From DATHGT01 sp035317605 (GTDB lineage: Bacteria > Methylomirabilota > Methylomirabilia > Rokubacteriales > CSP1-6): DNA of 34,254 bases. Position 1 is the stretch's first letter; each line of letters starts with the position of its first letter. This document shows, piece by piece, positions 25,816-34,254 of the stretch. Location of the stretch: assembly GCA_035317605.1 (NCBI GenBank), contig DATHGT010000240.1, positions 1-34,254 of the forward strand. Direction: 5' to 3'. The notes beneath the pieces were generated by a model. It saw only the letters and a program-made list of their open reading frames with translations. It was not told where the DNA came from and searched no databases. The translations under genes were made by a program, and so were the position numbers.

Positions 25816-26223
25816 TCAGAACCGATGGAGACCGCGGTCGCCGGCCTGGACCCAGTCGAACGCGAAGACGCTCACCCGGTGGTTCGGCGTGGCGTGAGCG
25901 ACGGGAACCTCGAACGGCGCGGTGGTGCCCGGCGTGAGCGTGAAACCGAGCCAGCCCACTTTCTGATCGACGATCTGACCGTTGGCATCCAGCTCGTCGA
26001 CCAGGAGGCGCATGTTGGCGGCGGCGAATCCCCAGTTGTTGTAGATCTTCCCGATCACGACAGGCTTGCCTTTGCGCTCCTCGACCGTCCACGAGAGCGT
26101 GAAGTATCGCTCCCAGCCGACCATGAGCGTGGTGAGTGGACGATCGGCCGCCGGTACCGACGTGCTCGGCGCCAGCGACACCGCCAGCAGGATTGCGACC
26201 AGAAGGACGCGCGTCCGGCCCAT
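25816..26223 (-). CDS. Small exported protein of unknown function
   Basis: The product is 135 aa from ATG 26223. The signal peptide (MGRTRVLLVAILLAVSLAP, cleaved near SVPAA) predicts export. The mature part of about 105 residues is beta-rich, with GKIYNNWGFAAANMRLLVDEL and a segment TPGTTAPFEVPVAHA that reads like an immunoglobulin-like or FxLYD-type strand sandwich (the pattern of a DUF with a relative 'novel' asparagine after the tyrosine). This fold is a guess. GGAGG lies only two bases before the ATG, so a TTG start at 26244 cannot be excluded. It sits between a serine hydrolase and a crotonase homologue on the same strand with short gaps. Confidence 0.72.
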   Translation of the reverse strand: MGRTRVLLVAILLAVSLAPSTSVPAADRPLTTLMVGWERYFTLSWTVEERKGKPVVIGKIYNNWGFAAANMRLLVDELDANGQIVDQKVGWLGFTLTPGTTAPFEVPVAHATPNHRVSVFAFDWVQAGDRGLHRF

Positions 26224-26247
26224 GGCCTCCAGTGTAAACGGCAATGC

Positions 26248-27423
26248 TCAGCTCCGCACGCTCGCCAGCACCCGCTCGACGAAGCCCGCCATGTGCGGCT
26301 TGTCGATCCAGCGGATCACGGTCACGAGGTCGTGCTCGGGGTCGATCCAGATGACGTTGCTGCCCGCGCCGCGCGCGGCGTAACTGGACTCCGGCGCGGT
26401 GGGCAGCTGGCGGCGGCCGGTGTTGAGCCACCACAGGAGCCCGTACTCCGGGTTGATCGCGCACGGCTTCCGCATCTCCTCGATCCACGCGCGAGGAACC
26501 AGCTCGCGATCGCCCCACCGCCCGCCGCGATGGATCAGGAGCCCGAAGCGCGCATGGTCGCGCGTCGACATCCAGAGCCCGCCGCCCCAGTGCGAGCCGC
26601 CCGGCACCGACGGCATCCGCGCACCGTCGATGTCCGTCCACGAATTGCGATAGGGCTGCCACTCCCAGGTCGTCGAGGCGCCGATGGGTACCATGACGTC
26701 GGCGCGCAGCACGTCGGGCAGCGGCCGCCGAAAGACCTGGAGCAGCGAGAGGCTCAACCGGTTCACGCGCACGTCGTTGTACTCCCAGAGCGTTCCCGGC
26801 TGCCGCAGCGGACGCAGCGTGCCCTTGTCGGCCGCGCCAAGCTCGCTCTTGCCGACGTCGCGATTGTGATCGATGGTGTCGGGCTTGTTCCACATCGTGC
26901 CCTGCCACTCGCTGGTCTGCTGGAGCAGATGGCGCCAGGTGATGTCTCGGTTCTGCGCTGACGCGAAGCCGTCGTCGAGGGCGTACTCGCGCACGGGATC
27001 GTCGATGCTCCGGATCAGCCCGCGCGCCACGGCCACTCCCGCCAGCAGGGCGAGATAGCTCTTGGCGACGCTGAACGTCATGTCGGCGCGGCTCGTGTCG
27101 CCCCACTCGGCGACGAGGTATCCGCCGCGCAGGATCACGCCGTTGGGACCGCCGCGATGGCGCACGGGGCCGAGCACGTCGTCGGGCATCGGCGGCTCGT
27201 CGGCGACGCCGATGTAGCGGCCGCTACGGGTGAGGAAGTCCGGCGGCCAGCGCGACTCGTGAGCGCGATGGTGCTGGATGGCCTCGGCCAGGCCGTCGGC
27301 GTCCATCCCCAGCTCGTCGGGCTTGCGCGCCTGCCAGTCGTCGGTCGTGGGCTCGTAGTGTGAGCCGCAGGACGTCGCGGGGCTGGGGTCCCGCCGTCCG
27401 AGGCGAACATCTGAATGGTCCAT
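26248..27423 (-). CDS. Serine hydrolase of the beta-lactamase/class C family
   Basis: The product is 391 aa. The nucleophile motif SVAK has Ser118 and Lys121 (SxxK), followed by YND in LWEYNDVRVNRLSL, the second catalytic element of the beta-lactamase/D-aminopeptidase/esterase fold. HLLQQTSEWQG and GGGLWMSTRDHARFG are typical of class C-like esterases. The family includes peptidases, esterases and 6-aminohexanoate-dimer hydrolases, and true beta-lactamase activity is not implied. The N-terminal 40 residues are polar with no convincing signal peptide; Cys19 lies in a poor lipobox context. It heads the minus-strand block and is divergent from the EamA transporter. Substrate unknown. Confidence 0.87.
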   Translation of the reverse strand: MDHSDVRLGRRDPSPATSCGSHYEPTTDDWQARKPDELGMDADGLAEAIQHHRAHESRWPPDFLTRSGRYIGVADEPPMPDDVLGPVRHRGGPNGVILRGGYLVAEWGDTSRADMTFSVAKSYLALLAGVAVARGLIRSIDDPVREYALDDGFASAQNRDITWRHLLQQTSEWQGTMWNKPDTIDHNRDVGKSELGAADKGTLRPLRQPGTLWEYNDVRVNRLSLSLLQVFRRPLPDVLRADVMVPIGASTTWEWQPYRNSWTDIDGARMPSVPGGSHWGGGLWMSTRDHARFGLLIHRGGRWGDRELVPRAWIEEMRKPCAINPEYGLLWWLNTGRRQLPTAPESSYAARGAGSNVIWIDPEHDLVTVIRWIDKPHMAGFVERVLASVRS

Positions 27424-27482
27424 GGCGTAACCTTAACGCGAAAGCTGGACGCCGCGCAGGTTCTCGGCGATCCTCGCCGCTT

Positions 27483-28346
27483 GTGACGATCACTCCGCTC
27501 CTCGCTCTCGCCGCCTCCGTCCTCTTCGGCGTCGGCAGCGTGCTGTCGCGGCGCGGACTGCAGCACGCGAACCCGCTCGCCGCGGCCGTCGTGTCGATCA
27601 CGGTCACGACCGTGTTCGTCTGGTGCCTCACGCTGTTCTCGGGATCGGCGAGTCGGCTGTTCACGTGGAAGATCTGGCCGTTTCTGGTGGCCGGGCTCGT
27701 GGCCCCGGGCCTGGCGCGGCTCATGGCCTTCGTGGGGATCGACCGCATCGGCGTGGCGCGCGCGACCTCGCTGATGGCGGCGGCGCCGCTGTTCGCCGTC
27801 GTGATCGCGATGGCCTGCCTCGGTGAGCGGCCCACGCCGCTGCTGCTCTTCGGGGCGGCGGCCATCGTCGGCGGCAGCATCCTGCTCGCCCAGCGCTCGC
27901 GACACGAGACGCACTGGCGCCGGCGGGACATGATCTTCCCGGCGCTGGGCGCGCTCGGCTTCGCGGTGCGCGACAACCTGAGCCGCTGGGGGCTGCGCGA
28001 CTTCGGCGACGCGCTGGCCGCGGCGGCCGCGGCGACGGTGACGTCGCTGCTGGTCATGTGGATCTGCGCCGCCGTCTGGCGCGCACGGCTCAGCGTGCCG
28101 GCGACGAGCCTGGGGTTCTTCGCGCTCTCCGGCGTGTGCGAGGGCTCGGCCTACCTGCTGATGTGGCGGGCGCTCTCGATCGGCAGCGTCTCGGTGGTCT
28201 CGCCGCTGGTGAACTCGTACTCGATCGTGGCCATCGCGCTGGCCGCGATCTTCCTCCGCGACCTCGAGCGCGTCACCTGGCGGATCACGCTCGCCGCCGC
28301 CCTGATCGTCGCCGGCGTCGCCCTCGTGGTGCGCGGGGGCGCCTGA
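27483..28346 (+). CDS. EamA/DMT-family membrane transporter
   Basis: The product is 287 aa from GTG 27483. It has about ten hydrophobic segments in two homologous halves, beginning TPLLALAASVLFGVGSVLSR, with FLVAGLVAPGLARLMAF, ATSLMAAAPLFAVVIAM and, in the second half, VSPLVNSYSIVAIALAAIFL. The repeated Ser/Pro-Leu...Ile-Ala-Met/Ala pattern before the fourth and ninth helices is the EamA hallmark. Such 10-helix transporters export metabolites or amino acids or carry nucleotide sugars; the substrate cannot be read. The frame continues upstream into the divergent gene, so this GTG start is a choice. Its stop abuts the MsrA stop, forming TGATCA. Confidence 0.9.
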   Translation: MTITPLLALAASVLFGVGSVLSRRGLQHANPLAAAVVSITVTTVFVWCLTLFSGSASRLFTWKIWPFLVAGLVAPGLARLMAFVGIDRIGVARATSLMAAAPLFAVVIAMACLGERPTPLLLFGAAAIVGGSILLAQRSRHETHWRRRDMIFPALGALGFAVRDNLSRWGLRDFGDALAAAAAATVTSLLVMWICAAVWRARLSVPATSLGFFALSGVCEGSAYLLMWRALSIGSVSVVSPLVNSYSIVAIALAAIFLRDLERVTWRITLAAALIVAGVALVVRGGA

Positions 28347-29003
<657 letters not shown>

Positions 29004-29045
29004 GATCGTCTTCTCCTCGCCGTGTAAATCGGATCGATCGGACGA

Positions 29046-29051
29046 ATTGTA
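29046..29051 (-). promoter_or_regulatory. Putative -10 box (TACAAT) for msrA
   Basis: The minus strand reads CGCTACAAT, as upstream of two other genes in this window. It lies 42 bases before the msrA ATG and upstream of the GAGGAGAA ribosome binding site, so the geometry is reasonable. Next to it lies GATCGATC-like symmetric sequence (29030-29040) that could be an operator. Confidence 0.45.
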
Positions 29052-29092
29052 GCGTGACCCCGCCTTCGACGCACATTCGCCAGGCCTCGTGA

Positions 29093-29098
29093 TACATT
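29093..29098 (+). promoter_or_regulatory. Putative -10 box for the MoxR-like operon, near-leaderless
   Basis: TACATT lies only 9 bases before the ATG at 29108, and no ribosome binding site is present between them. If it is the -10 box, transcription would start within a few bases of the ATG and give a leaderless mRNA. This is a geometric argument only. Confidence 0.35.
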
Positions 29099-29107
29099 GG
29101 CCGCACG

Positions 29108-30499
29108 ATGAGTCAGCCACGCACGGTCGGAGAGCTTCGGGCGAGCGGTTGGACGCGGAAGTCGGTCAAGCAGGAGCTGCGCGACAACTTGATCGCGGGG
29201 CTCCGGAAGGACGAGCGGTTCCTGCCCGGGATCGTCGGCTACGACGAGACCGTCGTCCCCCAGATCGAGAACGCGATCCTCAGCGGCCAGGACGTGATCT
29301 TCCTCGGCGAGCGCGGCCAGGCCAAGACGCGGATCGCGCGGCTGCTGATCGGCTTGCTCGACGCGGAAATACCCGCGCTCGCGGGATGCGAGATCAGCGA
29401 CGATCCGCTGGCGCCCATCTGCCAGGCCTGCCGCATCCGCATCGCCGAGCAGGGGGACAAGGCCGAGATCGCGTGGATTCCGCGCGACCGTCGCTACGGC
29501 GAGAAGCTGGCCACGCCGGACATCACGATCGCCGATCTGATCGGGGAAGTGGATCCGATCAAGGTCGCCGAGGGCCGCTATCTCTCCGACGAGCTGACGA
29601 TTCACTACGGGCTCCTGCCGCGCACCCATCGGGGCATCTTCGCGATCAACGAGCTGCCCGATCTGGCCGAGCGGATTCAAGTCGGCCTGCTCAACATCAT
29701 GGAAGAGCGCGACGTCCAGATCCGCGGTTACAAGGTGCGGCTGCCCCTCGACCTCTACGTGGTGGCCAGCGCCAACCCCGAGGACTACACCAACCGCGGC
29801 CGGATCATCACCCCGCTCAAGGACCGCTTCGGCTCGCAGATCCGCACGCACTATCCCAAGACGCTCGAGCACGAGATCGCGATCATGGAGGCCGAGCGCA
29901 CGGAGTTCCCCGTCGACGGGATCCGCACGCTGAGCCCGGACCACATGAAGCAGATCGTGGCCGAGCTGACGCATCTGGCCCGCAAGGCCAGCGAGATCAG
30001 CCAGCGCTCGGGCGTGTCGGTGCGCGTGAGCATCTGCAACTACGAAAACCTCCTGTCGAACGCGCTGAAGCGGGCGGTGCGGCTCAACGAGCGTGAGGCG
30101 GCGCCGCGGGTGAGCGACCTCGGGGCGATCGTCGCGTCGACCAGCGGCAAGATCGAGCTGGAGACCGTCGGCGACGCCAGCGAGGACAAGATCCTCGGCC
30201 GGCTCCTGCAGAAGGCCATCCTCAACGTGTTCAACCGCAACTTCGCGGGGCCCGAGCTGGAGAGCGTGGTGAAGGTCTTCGAGGGCACGCTGGCCATTCA
30301 GGTCGCCGACGACATGCCGGCGGCCGAGTACGTGCGCCAGGTCGGAGAGCTGCCGCCGCTGCGGACGCTGGCCCAGAAGCTCGGCGCCACCGACCCGGCC
30401 ACGCTGGCCTCGGCCGTCGAGTTCGTGCTGGAAGGCCTGCATCTCTCGAAGAAGCTCAACAAGGACACGAAGGCGGGCGCGTCCCGCTACCGGCGCTGA
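29108..30499 (+). CDS. MoxR-like AAA+ ATPase (magnesium chelatase-type)
   Basis: The product is 463 aa. The Walker A motif is GERGQAKT (67-74). The Walker B equivalent reads GIFAINELPDL (176-186), with Asn181 where AAA+ proteins usually have Asp before Glu182. Sensor-type segments VASANPEDYTNRG and PLKDRFGSQIRTHYP follow. Cys94, Cys105 and Cys108 (ICQACR) lie in an insert between Walker A and B and could bind a metal. A helical region (about 270-330) and a C-terminal domain complete the protein. It is separated by 2 bp from a VWA-domain gene, the classical MoxR-VWA partnership that remodels protein complexes or assists metal insertion. The client is unknown. Confidence 0.9.
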   Translation: MSQPRTVGELRASGWTRKSVKQELRDNLIAGLRKDERFLPGIVGYDETVVPQIENAILSGQDVIFLGERGQAKTRIARLLIGLLDAEIPALAGCEISDDPLAPICQACRIRIAEQGDKAEIAWIPRDRRYGEKLATPDITIADLIGEVDPIKVAEGRYLSDELTIHYGLLPRTHRGIFAINELPDLAERIQVGLLNIMEERDVQIRGYKVRLPLDLYVVASANPEDYTNRGRIITPLKDRFGSQIRTHYPKTLEHEIAIMEAERTEFPVDGIRTLSPDHMKQIVAELTHLARKASEISQRSGVSVRVSICNYENLLSNALKRAVRLNEREAAPRVSDLGAIVASTSGKIELETVGDASEDKILGRLLQKAILNVFNRNFAGPELESVVKVFEGTLAIQVADDMPAAEYVRQVGELPPLRTLAQKLGATDPATLASAVEFVLEGLHLSKKLNKDTKAGASRYRR

Positions 30500-30501
30500 G
30501 C

Positions 30502-32508
30502 GTGCGCTTCAACTACTCGCGCTGGGACGGCTCGCAGAACCTCCCGGACTTCGACGCCGACGACCTGCTCGATCAGATGTCCGACGACGTGCTGATGGAC
30601 GGCGATCCGCGCCGCGCCCTGCAGCGCATGATGCGCGACGGTCTGCGCATGCCCCAGGGCCAGCGCCAGCCCGGACTGAAAGATCTGCTGGAGCGGTTGC
30701 GCCAGCGCCGGCAACAGCAGCTCAATCGCTACGACCTCGGCTCGAGCCTCGACGACATCAGGAAGAAGCTCGACGAGATCTTGAAGACCGAGCGCCAGGG
30801 GATCGACCGGCGACTCGACGAAGCCCGCGAGGGCGCGCAGAAGGGCCAGGTCCCCAAGCCCACGCTCGACAAGTTCGAGAAGATGGCCGAGCGAAACAAG
30901 GGCGAGCTCGACCGGATGCCGCCCGATCCCGGCGGCCGCATCCGCGAACTGCAGGAGTACGATTTCATCGACCCCGAGGCCAAGAAGCAGTTCGAAGAGC
31001 TGCTGGCCTCGCTGCGCGACCAGGCCATGAAGCCGTTCATGCAGGGCATGCAGCAGGCCATGGGCAACATGAGTCCCGAAGACCTCAAGCGCATGCGGGA
31101 GATGATCAACGACCTCAACCGCATGCTGCGCGAGAAGGCCGAGGGCGGCGAGCCCGACTTCGACAAGTTCAAGCAGAAGTGGGGGCAGAACTTCCCGGGC
31201 GTCGAGACCCTCGATCAACTGATCGAGCAGATCGGCCGCCAGATGGCGCAGATGCAGTCGCTCATGCAGAGCCTCACGCCCGGGCAGCGCCAGCAGCTCG
31301 AGGACATGATGCGCTCGCTGTTCGCCCAGGACGAGCGGCTCGAAGCCGCGATGGCGCAGCTGGGTATGCATCTCAGCGAGCTGCTGCCCATGGACGAGAT
31401 GGCCGAGCGCTATCCGTTCCAGGGCGACGAGGAAGTCACGCTCGCCGAGGCCATGCGGCTGATGGACGAGCTCAAGCAGATGGAGGAGCTGGAGCAGCAG
31501 ATCCGGGGCGTCCGCGACCTCAAGGACCTCGAGAAACTGAGCCCCGAGCAGATGGAGCAGCTGGCCGGCGAGCAGGCGCGGCGCGACCTCGAGCAGCTTC
31601 AAGAACTGTCGAAGAAGCTGGAAGAGGCCGGCTATCTCGAGCGCCACGGCGACGAGATGCGGCTGACCGCGCGGGCGATCCGGAAGATCGCGGACAAGGC
31701 GCTGACCGACATCTTCGCCCGGCTCAAGCGCGACCGGTTCGGCGGCCACCAGATCTCGCGACGGGGCGCCGGCGGCGACCAGACCGACGAGAGCAAGCTC
31801 TACGAGTTCGGCGATCCGTTCCTGCTCGACATGAAGGAGACGCTGCTCAACGCCGTCGAGCGCAACGGGGCGGGCACGCCGCTCCGGCTGGCCCCGAACG
31901 ACTTCGAGGTCTTCCGCACCGAGCTGCGCACGCAGGCGGCCACCGTCGTGATGCTCGACATGAGCCGCTCGATGATCAACAACGGCTACTTCCTGCCCGC
32001 CAAGAAGGTGACGCTGGCCCTGTCCGCGCTCATCCGCGGCCAGTACCCGCGCGATGCGCTCTACATCGTCGGCTTCTCGCTGATGGCGCGCGAGTTCAAG
32101 GTGGCCGAGCTGCCGACGCTGTCGTGGGCCGAGTACAACATCGGGACCAACATGCACGCGGCCTTCATGCTGGCCCGCCGCCTGCTGGCCCGTCACACCG
32201 GCGGCAACAAGCAGATCCTCATGGTCACCGACGGCGAGCCGACCGCCCACATGGAGGACGGCATCCCGGAGTTCTCGTATCCGCCCACGCACCGGACCAT
32301 CGAGGAGACGCTCAAGGAAGTGCAGCGCTGCACCCGCGAGAACATCACGATCAACACGTTCATGCTCGAGCAGAGCCCGTGGCTCACGCGCTTCGTCGAG
32401 GAGATGGCGCGCATCAACCACGGCCGCGCGTTCTTCACCGCGCCCCACAAGCTCGGCGAGTACGTGGTCGCCGACTTCGTCACGTCTCGCCGCCGCGCGA
32501 TCGCTTGA
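30502..32508 (+). CDS. VWA-domain protein partner of the MoxR-like ATPase
   Basis: The product is 668 aa from GTG 30502. Residues about 1-460 are highly charged and helical, rich in Gln, Glu, Lys and Met, with likely coiled coils (QMEELEQQIRGVRDLKDLEK). The C-terminal VWA domain has the metal-ion site MIDAS: D486-x-S488-x-S490 in LDMSRSM, Thr549 in IGTNMHAAF, and Asp577 in VTDGEPT. The set is complete, so it should bind a divalent ion and a ligand carboxylate. No signal peptide or membrane segment is seen, so it acts in the cytoplasm. VWA partners present or hold substrates for MoxR ATPases. It probably shares an operon and the 2-bp gap implies coupling. Confidence 0.9.
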   Translation: MRFNYSRWDGSQNLPDFDADDLLDQMSDDVLMDGDPRRALQRMMRDGLRMPQGQRQPGLKDLLERLRQRRQQQLNRYDLGSSLDDIRKKLDEILKTERQGIDRRLDEAREGAQKGQVPKPTLDKFEKMAERNKGELDRMPPDPGGRIRELQEYDFIDPEAKKQFEELLASLRDQAMKPFMQGMQQAMGNMSPEDLKRMREMINDLNRMLREKAEGGEPDFDKFKQKWGQNFPGVETLDQLIEQIGRQMAQMQSLMQSLTPGQRQQLEDMMRSLFAQDERLEAAMAQLGMHLSELLPMDEMAERYPFQGDEEVTLAEAMRLMDELKQMEELEQQIRGVRDLKDLEKLSPEQMEQLAGEQARRDLEQLQELSKKLEEAGYLERHGDEMRLTARAIRKIADKALTDIFARLKRDRFGGHQISRRGAGGDQTDESKLYEFGDPFLLDMKETLLNAVERNGAGTPLRLAPNDFEVFRTELRTQAATVVMLDMSRSMINNGYFLPAKKVTLALSALIRGQYPRDALYIVGFSLMAREFKVAELPTLSWAEYNIGTNMHAAFMLARRLLARHTGGNKQILMVTDGEPTAHMEDGIPEFSYPPTHRTIEETLKEVQRCTRENITINTFMLEQSPWLTRFVEEMARINHGRAFFTAPHKLGEYVVADFVTSRRRAIA

Positions 32509-32534
32509 TCGGCCGCGAACTCGATTGCGTGTGT

Positions 32535-32674
32535 CGGCGGGTCCTGTCACCGGGGTGGCCCGGCCGGCCAGGCTCCGTCACCCACGCCCCTGAATCGCAG
32601 TGCTTCGCACTGCGCACAGGAGACGGGGGTCCCACTACGCCTGGCCGGCCGGGCCACCCCGGTGCCACCCGCCG
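32535..32674. repeat. 140-bp palindromic element between VWA and lactonase genes
   Basis: Arms 32548-32573 and 32639-32664 are a perfect 26-bp inverted repeat (CACCGGGGTGGCCC at the outer end). Further out, CGGCGGGT (32535-32542) pairs with ACCCGCCG (32667-32674) across a small asymmetric bulge. At the centre, CGCAGTGC (32596-32603) pairs with GCACTGCG (32607-32614) around a TTC loop. The centre coincides with the centre of the arms, as in the palindrome at 20648-20779. It fills most of the 190-bp gap; no gene is present there. Confidence 0.83.
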
Positions 32675-32698
32675 GGAGTGCGTACGACGTTCGTGCGT

Positions 32699-33637
32699 AT
32701 GACGACGATTCGCCCGGAGATCAGGACGATCGCGTCGGGGTTGAGGTTTCCCGAGGGGCCGATCGCGATGCCTGACGGCTCCGTCGTTCTGGTCGAGATC
32801 GAGCGGCGGACGCTGTCGCGGGTGACGGCGGATGGGCAGGTGGAGGTTCTTGCCGAGCTGGGCGGGGGGCCGAACGGGGCGGCGGTGGGGCCGGGCGGAA
32901 AGATCTACGTGACCAACAACGGCGGGCTCGAGTTCATCGACCGTCCCGGAAAGCTGTTTCCGATCGGGCAGGCCGACGACTACGTCAGGGGATCGATCCA
33001 GGTCGTCGATCCGGCGACTGGGAAGTTCGAGACGCTCTACGACTCCTGTGACGGACGGCGGCTGTGCGGGCCCAACGATCTGGTTTTCGATCGGGACGGC
33101 GGGTTCTGGTTCACCGATCACGGCAAGACCCGCGAGCGCGACGGGGATCGCGGGGCCGTCTACTACGCGAGGGCCGACGGCTCGATGATCCGGGAGGCGG
33201 TCTTCCCGCTGTATGCGCCCAACGGCATCGGGCTCTCGCCGGACGAGCGGACCCTCTACGTGGTCGAGACGCCGACCGCGCGCTGCTGGGCGTTTCGCCT
33301 CTCCGGGCCCGGCCAGATCGAGGGAGCGAGAGGGGTATACCGCGGCGATAAGGCCACCCTCGTCGCCGGGCTCGGCGGCTATCAGATGTTCGACTCGCTG
33401 GCCGTGGACGCGGAGGGCCACGTCTGCGTGGCCACGCCCATCACGGGCGCGATCACCGACATCTGGCCCGACGGCAGCCGCGTCGACCAGTACGTGCTGC
33501 CGGACAGCCTGGTTACCAACGTCTGCTTCGGCGGCCCTGGCCTGCGCACCGCGTTCGCCACCCTCTCGATGGGTGGCACGCTCGTCTCGTTCGAGTGGCC
33601 CCGCCCAGGCCTGCCGCTCCATCATCTCGGCCGATAG
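32699..33637 (+). CDS. SMP-30/gluconolactonase-family lactonase
   Basis: The product is 312 aa from ATG 32699. It is a six-bladed propeller of the SMP-30/GNL family, which opens sugar lactones with a divalent metal. The conserved ligands are visible: Glu19 in FPEGP, Asn in LCGPNDLVFDRDGGFWFTD, a further Asn in YAPNGIGLSPDERTLYVVE and Asp in FDSLAVDAEG. The start chosen gives the normal N-terminus; in-frame sequence upstream belongs to the palindrome. No clear ribosome binding site precedes the ATG. It may run on from the VWA operon across the palindrome or have its own promoter. The substrate is unknown and strictosidine-synthase-like relatives share the fold. Confidence 0.9.
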   Translation: MTTIRPEIRTIASGLRFPEGPIAMPDGSVVLVEIERRTLSRVTADGQVEVLAELGGGPNGAAVGPGGKIYVTNNGGLEFIDRPGKLFPIGQADDYVRGSIQVVDPATGKFETLYDSCDGRRLCGPNDLVFDRDGGFWFTDHGKTRERDGDRGAVYYARADGSMIREAVFPLYAPNGIGLSPDERTLYVVETPTARCWAFRLSGPGQIEGARGVYRGDKATLVAGLGGYQMFDSLAVDAEGHVCVATPITGAITDIWPDGSRVDQYVLPDSLVTNVCFGGPGLRTAFATLSMGGTLVSFEWPRPGLPLHHLGR

Positions 33638-33700
33638 CCGTAACGCGGGCCGGCATGCTACCTTTCTAAAACCAACGATTTCCCGCGGAGGGCTGAGCGC

Positions 33701-34254
33701 ATGGCGAAAGAGCTGCGGATCTGGATGAACGGCAAGATGGTGTCGCAGGCGGAGGCGGTGTTGCCCGTCAACAGCGCGGCCGTGTTCTACGCCACCAACG
33801 TGTTCGAGGGGCTCCGCGCGTACTGGAACGCCGGGGACGAGGAGCTGTACGCGTTCCGGCTCCACGAGCACTTCGCGCGCCTGCGCGAGTCGGCCAAGAT
33901 GATGCGCTTCGAGGTGCCCTACAGCGACGTCGACCTCTACGAGGCCGTCCGCGAGGTGCTCGCCGGCAACGAGATCCGCGGCGAGGACATCCACATGCAC
34001 ATGGTCACCTACGTGCTCGGCGCCGGACTCGAGACGACGGGGCCGACCGGGCTGTACATCAATCCGCGCCGGCGGCCGCGCGTGCCCGAGAACAACGGGC
34101 TGCGCTGCTGCATCACCTCGTGGGACCGGACGTCCGACAACGCGATCCCCATCCGTCTGAAGTGCGGGGCGAACTACCAGAACGGTCGGCTGGCCACGCT
34201 CCAGGCCAAGGCCGACGGGTACGACTCGCCGATCTTCCTGAACCGCCACGGCAC
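33701..34254 (+). CDS. ilvE: Branched-chain amino acid aminotransferase, N-terminal part (3' end outside window)
   Basis: The first 184 residues are present, then the window ends. The class IV PLP aminotransferase pattern is clear: NVFEGLRAY (33-41), a long FRLHEHFARLRESAKMM helix, and the PLP lysine Lys154 in RLKCGANYQNG, which corresponds to the E. coli IlvE KAAGNY lysine. The GGAGGG (33686-33692) site precedes the ATG at 33701. It transfers amino groups between branched-chain 2-oxo acids and glutamate; D-amino acid transaminase and aminodeoxychorismate lyase share the fold, but NVFEGLRAY favours IlvE. A TACCTT hexamer near 33658 may be part of its promoter. Confidence 0.9.
   Translation, partial: MAKELRIWMNGKMVSQAEAVLPVNSAAVFYATNVFEGLRAYWNAGDEELYAFRLHEHFARLRESAKMMRFEVPYSDVDLYEAVREVLAGNEIRGEDIHMHMVTYVLGAGLETTGPTGLYINPRRRPRVPENNGLRCCITSWDRTSDNAIPIRLKCGANYQNGRLATLQAKADGYDSPIFLNRHG

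Noticed and set aside
26248..27423. Antibiotic-resistance beta-lactamase
   Set aside because: The SxxK and YxN motifs are shared by many esterases and peptidases, no clear signal peptide is present, and nothing in the sequence points to lactam hydrolysis.
32600..32698. N-terminal extension of the lactonase open frame
   Set aside because: The extension is encoded by the palindromic element and is Arg/Pro-rich; the family-like N-terminus begins at 32699.

Overview
The window looks like a chromosomal stretch of a free-living, GC-rich, Gram-negative-type bacterium. Hand counts on sample lines give about 65-70% GC in most genes. An MlaC-type periplasmic lipid carrier, a lipobox and MreB fit a diderm rod. 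The mix of CoA-ester enzymes, a pfam04392-type substrate-binding protein, a luciferase-like monooxygenase and dense intergenic palindromes resembles uncultured soil lineages such as Rokubacteria/Methylomirabilota. That placement is inference; no rRNA or phylogenetic marker is present.

Layout. 1-3140: the end of a WD40 protein, a TylF-like methyltransferase, an exported protein of unknown function and a divergent mlaC-like gene. 3250-6970: two thiolases around a FAD-dependent amine/amino-acid oxidase. 7020-8800: a type III polyketide synthase followed by a methyltransferase, a probable small natural-product unit. 8780-11190: a TPR protein and an SDR (minus) divergent from a crotonase-family gene that carries an in-frame palindromic insertion. 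11350-13300: mreB convergent with an isolated, lower-GC gene that joins a nucleoside-deoxyribosyltransferase-like (DRHyd) domain to a beta-rich C-terminal domain. 13520-17760: aminopeptidase P, luciferase-like monooxygenase, NudC and an alpha/beta hydrolase. 17820-20640: an operon of acyl-CoA dehydrogenase, rhodanese sulfurtransferase and TtcA-like tRNA thiolase. 20800-24330: site-2 protease with CBS domains, ABC substrate-binding protein, HAD hydrolase and a lipobox methyltransferase. 24350-27420: a minus-strand block with a PIN/RHH toxin-antitoxin pair, a crotonase homologue lacking the usual catalytic glutamates, a small exported protein and a serine hydrolase. 27480-34254: EamA transporter, MsrA, a MoxR-like ATPase plus VWA protein, SMP-30-type lactonase and the start of a branched-chain aminotransferase.

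How it works together. Most genes are ordinary metabolism: beta-oxidation or thiolysis of CoA esters, redox repair, NAD(H) turnover and tRNA thiolation. Translationally coupled pairs (ATGA or GTGA overlaps) occur at 16015, 19881, 23790 and 24755. Many convergent pairs have stop codons that touch or overlap.

Most worth a second look: (i) the DRHyd plus beta-domain protein at 12398-13300, a possible immune effector or sensor; (ii) a family of GC-rich palindromic repeats, one copy apparently translated inside a crotonase gene; (iii) two very long near-perfect palindromes at 20648-20779 and 32535-32674; (iv) the type III PKS unit; (v) a putative operator of the toxin-antitoxin pair. No CRISPR array, rRNA, tRNA, transposase, prophage or replication origin was seen. 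No stretch longer than 300 bases lacks a gene.
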